Shown: in pieces, positions 36,834 to 45,028 of the stretch | Layout: each line of letters starts with the position of its first letter | Position numbering within the stretch: position 1 is the first letter of the stretch | Assembly: GCF_000522505.1 (NCBI RefSeq) | Contig: NZ_AZMV01000002.1 | Span: forward strand, 336,080-400,079 | Origin: Bifidobacterium moukalabense DSM 27321 | Lineage (GTDB): Bacteria > Actinomycetota > Actinomycetes > Actinomycetales > Bifidobacteriaceae | Length of the DNA stretch: 64,000 nt | Reading direction: 5' to 3' | Notes under the pieces: model-generated | The model's database searches: none | Seen by the model: only the letters and a program-made list of their open reading frames with translations | What the model was told of the DNA's origin: nothing | Program-made: the position numbers and the translations under genes

Positions 36834-37991
36834 TCAAACGCATGCGGATTCGGCCAACGCGTCCATATAGAACCTTTGCAGCCATTCGGCATTGGCCTTG
36901 ATGTCGAATCCCGCCTTGGTCACCATGCCCGCACCTTCCGTGCGATCGGTTCCGGCATATTCGGCATGCTGGTCCAGAATCCGTTTGGCCCATTCCTCAG
37001 GGGTGTCATTCAGCCCGACTGCCTGCACATTCCCCGTCACATCGCACTGCAGGGGAACGCGATCGGAAATGGTGCAGGGCAGGCCGGACGCCTGCGCCTC
37101 GATCATGGTCACCGGCAAGCCCTCATACAGGCTCGGCAGTACGAAAGAATCCATGCCTTGGAGCAATCGATTCACATCGGTGCGCACGCCAAGGAACGTC
37201 ACGGCATCGGCCAGACCAAGTTCATTCACCTTGGCTGTGATCTGGTTCTTCAACTCGTCGTTCAGCTCGCCGCCGCCCACGAGCCACAGCACGCTGTTCG
37301 GATGCCGTTTATGCACTTCGGCGAAAATATCGATCAGAAACGTATGATTCTTCTGTGGAAAGAACCGCCCCACATGGCCGAGTACGAAGGTACTCGGATC
37401 GGTGACGCCGAATTGCTCGCGCACCTGCGCGGCGATGGCCGAATCATACCTGTAGGCCGCCGTGTCGATGGCGTTGCGCTGCTGAATTACCTTGCCACGG
37501 TTCTTCTCGTTGAACAGCCAATCCCCCGCTTCCGTGCCGCATGCGAACATGTGCGTCACATACTTCGGCAGGCGCATGCGGAAGTATTCGCGGAAGATGG
37601 ATTTCAGGTTGAAACCGACCGGACGGTTATGCGCGTGCGCAATACGGACCGGAATGCCCTTTTCGGCCGCGATCCGCAACGGAAAATAGCTACGTTCCTC
37701 GAGGTTCGAATGGATGAGCCGGTATTCCGGATGTTGTTCCAGGAAATTGCGGAATTCACGCTTGTAACGTTCGAAATACTGCGGGTACATCGGGCACATG
37801 CGGTAGATGCGCCCGCCAAGCGCTTCGATCTCATCCTCGTAGGCCGCACGGTAGTCGCGGTTTACCAGGAAATCATAGATGACCTTGCTGCGATCAAAAT
37901 GGCGCAGATAGTTCATCATCATGGTTTCGGCACCGCCACGGTCCATCACCGTGTCAAGCACCAGCACTCGAAGCGGGGTATCCTCAGCCAT
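36834..37991 (-). CDS. GT4-family glycosyltransferase (EpsF-like)
   Basis: 385 residues. RVLVLDTVMDRGGAETMMMNYLRHFD, AHAHNRPVGF, GHVGRFFPQKNHTFLIDIFA and LYEGLPVTMIEAQASGLPCTISD (two-glutamate motif) place it in the EpsF branch of GT4, often found in Gram-positive EPS clusters. It overlaps the hexapeptide acetyltransferase gene at 37,984 by 8 bases, hence co-translated. Together with the GTs downstream it builds the repeat unit. Confidence 0.9.
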   Translation of the reverse strand: MAEDTPLRVLVLDTVMDRGGAETMMMNYLRHFDRSKVIYDFLVNRDYRAAYEDEIEALGGRIYRMCPMYPQYFERYKREFRNFLEQHPEYRLIHSNLEERSYFPLRIAAEKGIPVRIAHAHNRPVGFNLKSIFREYFRMRLPKYVTHMFACGTEAGDWLFNEKNRGKVIQQRNAIDTAAYRYDSAIAAQVREQFGVTDPSTFVLGHVGRFFPQKNHTFLIDIFAEVHKRHPNSVLWLVGGGELNDELKNQITAKVNELGLADAVTFLGVRTDVNRLLQGMDSFVLPSLYEGLPVTMIEAQASGLPCTISDRVPLQCDVTGNVQAVGLNDTPEEWAKRILDQHAEYAGTDRTEGAGMVTKAGFDIKANAEWLQRFYMDALAESACV

Positions 37992-38475
37992 GACGGACCT
38001 CTTCCTTGATCAGCCGCTGGTCCAAACGGACCACGGTATCGGAGGGAACGTTCTCGGCTATCACACATCCGGCGCCGATCACACAGTTGTCTCCAATGGT
38101 GGCGCCCTTGAGAATCGTCACGTTGCTGCCGATCCAGCAATGCTCGCCGATTACCACCGGTGCGGTGGAATAGCCTTGGCCCTTGATGGCTTCCTCCTCG
38201 TCGGCGAAACGGTGGTTGTGATCGTACACGCGTACGTTCTCACCGAAAATCGTTTCGCTGCCGATATGGATCTCCTCGATGGCATGCACCGCACAATCGT
38301 TGTTAAAGAAGACATGGTCTCCGATGGTGATGGTGCCGCCCATCTCGGCGGTCAGCTGCAGTCCTTTACGGAAGTGCAATGATTTGCCCCAGCGGATGGA
38401 TTTGCCGTAAATGACCTTATAGAGGAACTTCAACAGTACCCCGGTAAACCGGTACCATAGCTTCACCACCACCAT
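37984..38475 (-). CDS. hexapeptide-repeat sugar O-acetyltransferase
   Basis: 163 residues, a left-handed beta-helix: GTITIGDHVFFNNDCAVHA, IHIGSETIFGENVRVYDHNH, PVVIGEHCWIGSNVTILKG and ATIGDNCVIGAGCVI. The histidines around YDHNHRF are where the family places its catalytic base. It probably adds acetyl groups to an EPS sugar from acetyl-CoA. Intact, unlike the acetyltransferase remnant at 23,788. It is the first gene after the Wzc-like kinase in the minus-strand operon. Confidence 0.88.
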   Translation of the reverse strand: MVVVKLWYRFTGVLLKFLYKVIYGKSIRWGKSLHFRKGLQLTAEMGGTITIGDHVFFNNDCAVHAIEEIHIGSETIFGENVRVYDHNHRFADEEEAIKGQGYSTAPVVIGEHCWIGSNVTILKGATIGDNCVIGAGCVIAENVPSDTVVRLDQRLIKEEVRHG

Positions 38476-38522
38476 CGGAATCCCCTTACTACGCAGATAC
38501 GGGCCAGTTATGCAAACTGCTC

Positions 38523-39932
38523 TTATTTCTTGGAGTGAGTGGCACGCGACTTGGACTTCTTCTTGGAGGAAGGGCCATCTTCGTGGGCTTCGTAGTAGTA
38601 ATGGTCGGAACGGCCGGCGTTGTCCATTGAAACCATATTCAATACCACGCCACGGATGGCGGTCTTGGACATACGGAATTCCTTCACCACTTCACGCAAT
38701 GCCTTCTTCTGTGCGACGCCCTGGCCCACGACCAATAGCAGCATGCCACCCCGTTCCGCGAATACGGCGGCGTCGTTGGCTACGGTCATGGGAGCGGTAT
38801 CGATGATGACATAGTCGTAACGTTCGGCGGCCTGCTCAATCAGCTGACGCATGGCATCGGATCCCAGAATGATGCCGGACGGTGTCTTCTGCTCCTCCGA
38901 GGGCAACACATGCAGGAAGGATTTCCAGTACGGCTGGATGGCTTCCTTGGCGGAAACCTCGCCGGCCAGCAGTGAGACCAGACCAATACCGCTGTTCAGC
39001 CCCAAGGCGGAGGCCAAGGATGGATGACGCACATCAGCGCCGATAAGCAGCACGCTCTTGCCCTTTTCGGCGAACGAAGCAGCTATGTTCACCGATATCG
39101 TGGTCTTGCCCTCTCGAGGGCTGGCGGAGGTGACGATGATGACATTCGACTGGTTCAAATCCTTCGGAGTGACGAAGGAAATATTCGTGGTCAGACGGCG
39201 GATTTCCTCTGCCGCACGATCCCGGGGCTTGGTGATGACGGCAGGAGCGCCATCGGACATTATGTGAGTCTTCGGCACGGAGGCAAGCACAGGATTACGA
39301 ACGATGGATTGCACATCAGCAACGCCATTGACGCCTTTATCAAGCATTTCACGGATAATGGCACCCAACATCGCGATGACCAATCCTGCGACAATGCCGA
39401 TGGCGAGGTTCGCCTTCACGTTCGGGGAGGAGGCGGAGCTAGGCTCCACTGGCGCCTGGATAACAGCAAAGGAGACATTCGCATCGGTACCTGCCATCGT
39501 ATCGGCTTGCTTCTTCAGCTGCTTCACCAGCTCATTGACGATACGCACGGCTTGTTTCGGATCGGAATCCGTGGCATAGACATAGACGATGGACGAGGTA
39601 TCGCTAGACACCGCCGAAACGTTGGAGCGCAACTGCGATGTCGTGGTATGGAGTCCCAGGTTGTCTATGGTGGATTGCAATACTTCATCGGACTGTACAA
39701 GATTCGGGTACAGGCTGGTCAACGACGTGTCGTTCGAGTACTGCTGTCCCGTGGTGGCCGTGTCTTCGCTGGACAGCGAAGAACCACGTTGCGCCAATAC
39801 CTCAGTGCTCGCCGTATATACCGGTATGGTGGTGAACGTCTTCCCCGCGACAACACCCACCACCGCGCAGAACAGTACTATTTCCACAACCCAGTGCTTC
39901 TTGATGGCTCTCAGCACGTCCGATATAGTCAT
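38523..39932 (-). CDS. fused chain-length determinant and BY-kinase (Wzc-like)
   Basis: 469 residues. A Wzz domain with two helices (residues ~15-37 and ~178-198) around an extracellular part is fused to a cytoplasmic BY-kinase domain. The Walker A is SASPREGKTT, Walker A' reads VLLIGADVRHPS (usually IDAD; the first aspartate is glycine here), Walker B is YVIIDTAPM, and the tail has a tyrosine triplet (SDHYYYEAHED). Firmicutes split these into CpsC and CpsD; here they are one chain. It controls polymer length and assembly through tyrosine autophosphorylation. The ATG at 39,932 has GAGGGA upstream; six extra residues are possible. Confidence 0.9.
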   Translation of the reverse strand: MTISDVLRAIKKHWVVEIVLFCAVVGVVAGKTFTTIPVYTASTEVLAQRGSSLSSEDTATTGQQYSNDTSLTSLYPNLVQSDEVLQSTIDNLGLHTTTSQLRSNVSAVSSDTSSIVYVYATDSDPKQAVRIVNELVKQLKKQADTMAGTDANVSFAVIQAPVEPSSASSPNVKANLAIGIVAGLVIAMLGAIIREMLDKGVNGVADVQSIVRNPVLASVPKTHIMSDGAPAVITKPRDRAAEEIRRLTTNISFVTPKDLNQSNVIIVTSASPREGKTTISVNIAASFAEKGKSVLLIGADVRHPSLASALGLNSGIGLVSLLAGEVSAKEAIQPYWKSFLHVLPSEEQKTPSGIILGSDAMRQLIEQAAERYDYVIIDTAPMTVANDAAVFAERGGMLLLVVGQGVAQKKALREVVKEFRMSKTAIRGVVLNMVSMDNAGRSDHYYYEAHEDGPSSKKKSKSRATHSKK

Positions 39933-40073
39933 GTTCCCTCTCATTCTCACACCGAAGCGGTCAATCCACCCTATTCGCCGAGAGACGCTCAGTCCTTCGT
40001 AGGCTATCTTACCGACAACTCTGACAAGAGCAGACCCCTATCTAAAGATCGAAAATCCCCCTCATTCATCTCT

Positions 40074-41627
40074 TTAGTATGCACCCTTATGGCTGAGCAC
40101 GGCACCGACGGTGCGGAACAACAGCACCACGTCACCCAGCACGGACCAGTTCTGCACGTAACTCACATCCAACGCCTCGGATTCCTCGGCGCTCAAGTCG
40201 GAACGGCCGGATACCTGCCACGGTCCGGTGATGCCGGGTTTGACAAGCATCCGTGTGGCATACAGCTGGTTGTAACGCTCGTACTCCTCCGGTAACGGCG
40301 GACGCGGCCCGACCACGCTCATGTCGCCTACGAACACGTTGAGGAACTGCGGCAGCTCGTCGATGGAAAAGCGTCGGATGAAATGGCCGACTTTCGTGAT
40401 TCTTGGATCATCCTTCATCTTGAAGATGAAGCGATCCTCCTGACCGGTCTGTTCGGCCAGCTTGGCCTTCAGCTCATCGGCATTCGTGACCATGGAACGG
40501 AATTTGATCATCCTGAACGGCTTGCTACGCCGGCCGATGCGCGTCTGCGTGTAGAAAATCGGTCCGCCGTCAGTCAGTTTGATGGCGACAGCCACCGGCA
40601 CAGTGATGATCAGCGACAACAGAATCGCGATGAAGGAGACGACCAGGTCGAATGCGCGTTTGGCGATGTGCATTGCCGGTGTGTACTGCGGCAGCCGCAT
40701 GGTGATCACGGTGTTGCCCTGGATGGAGCGCACTGTGGTCTCGTGGCCTGCGGTGTCGGCCGCGGACGCAATCAGGGCGATCTCCAATCCCAGCGATTCC
40801 ATGCGTACCGAGAATGTATTGAAATTGTCCGATGAACGGTACAGCACATCCGAGATCATCACCGTCTGCGCGCCCATATCCACCATGATTTCAGCCAGAT
40901 AGCGGTCACTGTACTGAATGACCGGAATGTTCTCCTGCCAATTGTCTTCGATCTGCCGCCGCATCGCATCCGCGTCGGAATCGGCGACGATACGGCCATC
41001 CTGGTCCATACGAATCGGGCATACCGCCACCGGACGGTAGTTGAGCTGCTGGCGCTTGCGCAGGAAGCGCAACGTCCTGCCGATGCCTTCCGGCGAACCG
41101 ACCAGCACGGTGCCGTACGAATACGCGCCTTTGCGCCGCCCCTGTGTGATCAGCGCACGCGAGACCACACGCTCCACCATGGTGAACAGCCAGCCGACGA
41201 GCACCGTCAATGTCAGGCCGCCAAGCGTCAGGTTCAGTTTGATTACGAAATTCACCGCGCATAGTACAATCCAGCTGAACACCATGCCTTTGAACAACAG
41301 CAGGTTCAGCTGGTAGCCGTCGCCCATCACATGACGGTGATACACGCCCGCGTAGTACAGGCCGATGATCCACGCCAGCGCCGCGCCCACCATGTACAGC
41401 ATGTCATTGATGATGCCGTCGAACTGAAAATCCAGGCGATCGGCTTGCAGATGGCCCATCTCGCCACGCATGTTCAACACGGCGACACCGGCTAGGATGA
41501 ACATCACCGCGTCGCACAGCATCAGACCCAGGTTGAGGAAGAAACGCCAATACAGCACCCGCGACAATTGGCTTTGTCTCAGATCGTTCATCTGTCTCTG
41601 CGTTCTCACGCCCACAGCAACACTCAA
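40074..41627 (-). CDS. undecaprenyl-phosphate sugar phosphotransferase (priming enzyme)
   Basis: 517 residues. Four N-terminal helices and a CoA-binding-like soluble segment precede the C-terminal phosphoglycosyl-transferase domain, with its re-entrant helix (KRAFDLVVSFIAILLSLII), KFRSMV, the catalytic D-E pair in SIDELPQFLNVFVGDMS, VGPRPPLPEE and KPGITGPWQVSGRS. It starts EPS synthesis by moving a hexose-1-phosphate (often galactose or glucose in this family) from the UDP-sugar to undecaprenyl phosphate. A truncated copy lies at 42,538. Confidence 0.92.
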   Translation of the reverse strand: MSVAVGVRTQRQMNDLRQSQLSRVLYWRFFLNLGLMLCDAVMFILAGVAVLNMRGEMGHLQADRLDFQFDGIINDMLYMVGAALAWIIGLYYAGVYHRHVMGDGYQLNLLLFKGMVFSWIVLCAVNFVIKLNLTLGGLTLTVLVGWLFTMVERVVSRALITQGRRKGAYSYGTVLVGSPEGIGRTLRFLRKRQQLNYRPVAVCPIRMDQDGRIVADSDADAMRRQIEDNWQENIPVIQYSDRYLAEIMVDMGAQTVMISDVLYRSSDNFNTFSVRMESLGLEIALIASAADTAGHETTVRSIQGNTVITMRLPQYTPAMHIAKRAFDLVVSFIAILLSLIITVPVAVAIKLTDGGPIFYTQTRIGRRSKPFRMIKFRSMVTNADELKAKLAEQTGQEDRFIFKMKDDPRITKVGHFIRRFSIDELPQFLNVFVGDMSVVGPRPPLPEEYERYNQLYATRMLVKPGITGPWQVSGRSDLSAEESEALDVSYVQNWSVLGDVVLLFRTVGAVLSHKGAY

Positions 41628-41994
41628 GATGGCCCCTCCTCTCCCCGTACGACACCTTTTCTCTACCCTATCTCATAAATCATTTCGGGATACGGCAAGC
41701 ATGTAACGATTATTATCGTACACACACATCCCCCCGAAAATAAGATATATCCACAAGGCAGGGTGAAAATAATGAATCACCCGTCATTTCTCCGTTTGAA
41801 GAGTGGAAATCATAATTACGTCGCTTCCGGCGCCTTATTTGCGCCGCAAAACGTCTAAAAAAGTAAATCGAGTCGCACCCGATATGCCATGACCCGTTTT
41901 TCGGTCCGGCACTGTCGGGCTACGACTCGATCCAGTAAGGCTCCGTCGCCAAAGACGTTTCGGCTGTCAGATAATCAGACAGCGAAATCGAACG
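41628..41994. other. structured intergenic region between the priming enzyme and a conserved hypothetical gene
   Basis: 367 bases without a gene. It holds a small GC stem (41,828-41,846), an 8-bp outer pair (AAACGTCT at 41,849-41,856 and AGACGTTT at 41,953-41,960) enclosing the long hairpin listed separately, and a short hairpin around CTGTC/GACAG (41,964-41,982). The promoter of the priming-enzyme operon should lie at its left end; I cannot assign it. Confidence 0.5.
41867..41931 (-). terminator. 65-nt nested hairpin followed by a T-rich tract
   Basis: Four stems stack: ATCGAGTCG (9 bp), CCCGA (5 bp), TGCC (4 bp) and an inner GACC stem with a T5 loop. On the minus strand the hairpin is followed by TTTACTTTTTT, the pattern of an intrinsic terminator for the 41,995 gene. 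The regular internal loops and an enclosing 8-bp pair make a structured RNA equally possible. Confidence 0.5.
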
Positions 41995-42438
41995 TCAGGC
42001 TTCCTCCGATTCGGCCTTCTTGCGGCCACGCTTCTTCATCACACCCGCCTTGGCATCAGCCACGGAGAACATCGCCACGCGTTCCTCGGAATAGAAGGTG
42101 CCCTGCATGGACTGGTAGGCCACCTGCCCCTCCTGAACCTCGTCGAAGTTGAAATACTTGAGCACGGAGTCAAGAACCACGGCGTCTTTGATGTTCACGG
42201 AGGCGGTCTGCTTGCCTTCCGGTTTGCTGAACTTCACGGCATTGGCGTCGGACTGCTTGCACGGCTTGACGGCGAACTGCCTGGTCTTGTCGTTGATCAG
42301 CAACTTGACATACGCCGGGTATCCGAGCGCGATCGCAGTCGCCTTGTTGAAACGTACCACATCATTGGTGACCAGCATGGTAAGCTTGCCGCGCGGCGCA
42401 GTCATATTGACTTCCTCAAACCCTTGTAATACCGACAT
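41995..42438 (-). CDS. conserved hypothetical protein with basic C-terminal tail
   Basis: 147 residues, soluble, no signal peptide. MTAPRGKLTMLVTNDVVRFNKATAIALG at the start and VKLLINDKTRQFAVKPCKQS suggest a compact alpha/beta fold; I do not recognise the family. The end is very basic (MKKRGRKKAESEEA), with an RGRKK stretch like a DNA-binding AT-hook. AGGAG six bases before the ATG fixes the start. It lies between the two priming-transferase genes in the same direction. A nucleic-acid-binding or regulatory role is possible but not shown. Confidence 0.7.
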   Translation of the reverse strand: MSVLQGFEEVNMTAPRGKLTMLVTNDVVRFNKATAIALGYPAYVKLLINDKTRQFAVKPCKQSDANAVKFSKPEGKQTASVNIKDAVVLDSVLKYFNFDEVQEGQVAYQSMQGTFYSEERVAMFSVADAKAGVMKKRGRKKAESEEA

Positions 42439-42537
42439 GTTTTACTCCTATTCGAAAAAACAGTTGCAAACAAATTTCATATTCAGTGTACTGCTTGATA
42501 ACGGTAATTCAAATTCGAATAGGATTTATTTTTAGAC

Positions 42538-43131
42538 CTAATACGATCCCGTTCCACGGAACACCACCAGCACCGTTTTTGCGAGAATGGCCAGATCACC
42601 CGTAATGGACCAATTCTCGATGTAGGAGACATCCAAATACTCGCTTTGCTCCTGGGAAAGATCGGAACGCCCGGAAACCTGCCACGGTCCGGTGATGCCG
42701 GGCTTGACCAGCAGTCGCGCCGAATACAGCGATCCGTAACGCGCCACTTCCTCGGGCAGTGCGAGGCGCGGCCCCACCAGCGACATGTCTCCCTTCAGGA
42801 CGTTGAAGAATTGGGGAAATTCATCCAGCGAGGTCTTTCGAATAAAATGACCGACTCGGGTGATGCGCGGATCGTTCTTCATTTTGAAAATAAAACGATC
42901 GGACTGGCCATTTTCTTCCGCAAGCTTTTGCTTCAACACTTCGGCGTTGGTAACCATGGAACGGAATTTATACATCTTGAACGGCCGACCATGCACCCCG
43001 ATACGGGTCTGCGAGAACAATACCGGACCTCCGTCATCCAATTTGATGGCGATGGCCACGCCCAGCATCAACGGGGAGAACACGACCAGTGCAACCACCG
43101 AGCAAATGATGTCAAGCACGCGTTTAATCAC
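42538..43131 (-). CDS. truncated phosphoglycosyl transferase, catalytic domain only
   Basis: 197 residues from a GTG, almost the same as the C-terminal domain of the priming enzyme at 40,074: KRVLDIICSVVALVV (re-entrant helix), KFRSMVTNAEVLKQ, SLDEFPQFFNVLKGDMS (D-E catalytic pair), VGPRLALPEE and KPGITGPWQVSGRS. The upstream part of the original gene survives out to 43,341 but is cut off by a TAG. Minimal enzymes of this size (PglC) are active, so residual function is possible, although no ribosome-binding site precedes the GTG. Confidence 0.75.
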   Translation of the reverse strand: MIKRVLDIICSVVALVVFSPLMLGVAIAIKLDDGGPVLFSQTRIGVHGRPFKMYKFRSMVTNAEVLKQKLAEENGQSDRFIFKMKNDPRITRVGHFIRKTSLDEFPQFFNVLKGDMSLVGPRLALPEEVARYGSLYSARLLVKPGITGPWQVSGRSDLSQEQSEYLDVSYIENWSITGDLAILAKTVLVVFRGTGSY

Positions 43132-43341
43132 GTATGCGGAATTGGTGTACTACGGCAGACTCGCCAGCAGCACGGGCTGTTCCGCGGTATTGCGCAGGTA
43201 GAGACGATGGCAGCTGATGTCGGCCAACGATACTGACAACGCCAATTCCATACCCAAGGATTCGATGGCCAGAGACATGCCATGCAGCATCTCGGAATCA
43301 CGTGATAGCACGTCGGCGATATACACCTCCTGCGCACTGAG
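43132..43341 (-). pseudogene. remnant of the priming-enzyme middle domain, ended by an in-frame TAG
   Basis: About 60 codons in frame with the 42,538 gene read AQEVYIADVLSRDSEM, then ESLGMELALSVSLAD, then VLLASLP, followed by TAG at 43,150-43,152 where the paralogue at 40,074 has the Q of LPQYT. A CAG-to-TAG change would explain it. The N-terminal membrane part is gone; the fragment begins about 27 bases after the next gene's stop. Confidence 0.75.
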
Positions 43342-43367
43342 GCTTTCAGACGCGTGAGTGGAAGAAC

Positions 43368-44024
43368 TTATTCACTCTGCTCGGAAGTACCCCCTTTGGG
43401 TGTGTCAGTGGACACGCCTGGTTTCGGCTGTTCGCTGGAGCCCGAAAGTTGGTTATTCGTCGTCTCGTTATCCGTCGGCGTTTTGGTGGCGCTTGGCGAA
43501 GGCGATTCGGATTCGGTGGTTTTGGGTGACGACGGATCAGGCACGGTCGTGGTAGATCCACGCCTGTAGGTATTCGTGCCACCATTCGTATTGGTATTGG
43601 TCTGCGACTGGGCGTTGGCCTGGTTCTGTGCGGCGATGGAGGCGTTCACGCCATCGGAGGCGGTGGTTATGCCGCTGACGGCGTTCTGCATGGCCTTGGT
43701 GTCCGTGCTGTTGCCATCGATCAGTGCCTGTGCGGTGCTGATGGCGTTTTCCAATGCCACGCGCGTGGCATTGTCGGCCACCTTGTACAGGCTGCCATCC
43801 AGCAGTTCCTGTGCGGTATCGATGGCATTCCGCAGATTCGTGCGTGCTTGGTCGATGGCGTCCTGCTTCGTTTTGGCGGCCTTGCTGTCGGTCACGGCCG
43901 TGGTTGCCGAAGTCAACGCTTTGGTGTTCTCCTTGATGCCGCTGAGTTGCTTGCTCATCGAACGGGCATGCTGGCGCAATACCGAGTCGGACTGTGACGC
44001 CTCGCAGCCGCCTACGGTCTTCAT
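43368..44024 (-). CDS. second half of an interrupted EPS-flanking membrane protein
   Basis: 218 codons, extracellular helical repeats (ALENAISTAQALIDGN, NAVSGITTASDGVNAS) and a Ser/Thr/Pro-rich low-complexity end (PDPSSPKTTESESPSPS). It continues the 44,028 reading in the same frame after one TAA and one codon, beginning MKTVGGCEASQS, which matches the AGCDASAS stretch of the paralogue at 21,382. It is thus the C-terminal part of one gene rather than a separate protein; re-initiation at the ATG lacks a ribosome-binding site. Confidence 0.75.
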   Translation of the reverse strand: MKTVGGCEASQSDSVLRQHARSMSKQLSGIKENTKALTSATTAVTDSKAAKTKQDAIDQARTNLRNAIDTAQELLDGSLYKVADNATRVALENAISTAQALIDGNSTDTKAMQNAVSGITTASDGVNASIAAQNQANAQSQTNTNTNGGTNTYRRGSTTTVPDPSSPKTTESESPSPSATKTPTDNETTNNQLSGSSEQPKPGVSTDTPKGGTSEQSE

Positions 44025-44027
44025 GTT

Positions 44028-44750
44028 TTACGCATCGGCGATCGCATCATTGAGCTTCGTCAGCGTCTGTGCATCCATCACCTGACTGGCGGTAGTATCC
44101 TGCAATGCGGTCGCCTTCTTCAGTGCCGCAGCCATGCTTGTATTGGCAGAATCATACTTTTTCTCAGCCCGCTCGCATGTGGTGACGGCCGCACGACGTT
44201 CCTGTGAGGTCTGGCGGTTGTGCCACAGGAGCAGACCGATCACCGCCACCACCACAACGATCGCCGCGACCACTCCTGCGATGATTTGCTTGGTATGGGA
44301 TTCTTTCGGCGTGGCCGGAACGAGTTTCAACGGATCATGTTCCGGATCCTTGGAGATGTCTTCGATGGGGTCGGCCACCTTGGTCGCGGCATCCGCGGTG
44401 TTGCTGACGGACGGCATATCGAACAGCGGAATGGTGGATGGTGCGTCCACGATGCTGCGCAGATTCGCCAACGGCACGGTTTCGGAAGCATCCGCAGTAC
44501 CGGCAACGCCCGCGGTTTCAGCGGCGGGAGGCGCAGCGGTCAGAACGGCCGTATCTCCGGCGCTCGTGTCAGATTCGTCTTTGCCGCTGGAGGAAACAAC
44601 CCTTCTGCCTGTGGGGAATGGCTCTTCGGCAATGGGCTCCGACTCGGGAAAGCTCAGCGGCGGAATATCCCAGAGGGTATCGACGATATCACGGGAGCCG
44701 CTGTCCAATATGCCCTCGACGGGCTTGGAGTCATGCTCATCGTTTCCCAT
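44028..44750 (-). CDS. first half of an interrupted EPS-flanking membrane protein
   Basis: 240 codons: an acidic, low-complexity cytoplasmic part (~1-145), a membrane helix (~150-172, IIAGVVAAIVVVVAVIGLLL) and the start of an extracellular helical region (AVTTCERAEKKYDSANTSMAAALKKA) ending in QVMDAQTLTKLNDAIADA then TAA at 44,028-44,030. The reading frame continues intact into 43,368-44,024. The order of parts equals that of the 21,382 protein at the other edge of the EPS genes. As sequenced a truncated, anchored protein would be made. Confidence 0.75.
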   Translation of the reverse strand: MGNDEHDSKPVEGILDSGSRDIVDTLWDIPPLSFPESEPIAEEPFPTGRRVVSSSGKDESDTSAGDTAVLTAAPPAAETAGVAGTADASETVPLANLRSIVDAPSTIPLFDMPSVSNTADAATKVADPIEDISKDPEHDPLKLVPATPKESHTKQIIAGVVAAIVVVVAVIGLLLWHNRQTSQERRAAVTTCERAEKKYDSANTSMAAALKKATALQDTTASQVMDAQTLTKLNDAIADA

Positions 44751-44858
44751 GTATCCTCAATTCTGCATATATACCGACTATTGGCTGCAAACTTGCCGGG
44801 TTCTAAAGTCACTAGTCTATATTCCGCCATTCCCAATACGCTAGGGAGGAACATGAAA

Positions 44859-44884
44859 AATCTCCCGCCGATCGGCGGGAGATT
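44859..44884 (-). terminator. Rho-independent terminator of the rfb genes
   Basis: A perfect 26-base palindrome (AATCTCCCGCCGA and complement) lies 145 bases past the rfbA stop. On the minus strand it runs into five T. It ends the rhamnose operon. Confidence 0.7.
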
Positions 44885-45028
44885 GAACAACGTTCGGTCA
44901 GTGCCTTTTGCCCTTGCGGTACGACAACCTGCTGAGCGTTAGTGTCCTCTGCAGAAACCACTGAACTCTTCATCTTATGCGTGTAAATCAAAGTCCCATT
45001 TAGAGCACCCCTCGAATTCGGGGCAAAT

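Noticed and set aside
44854..44946. Small open frame of about 30 codons after AGGGAGGA, running through the rfb terminator palindrome
   Set aside because: Its sequence is mostly the terminator stem itself, and it lies antisense to the rfb transcript end with no sign of conservation.
44812..45028. Minus-strand open frame continuing past the rfbA stop (MKSSVVSAEDTNAQQVV and so on)
   Set aside because: No recognisable fold, weak start context and it runs into the terminator; could be a remnant but not supportable.
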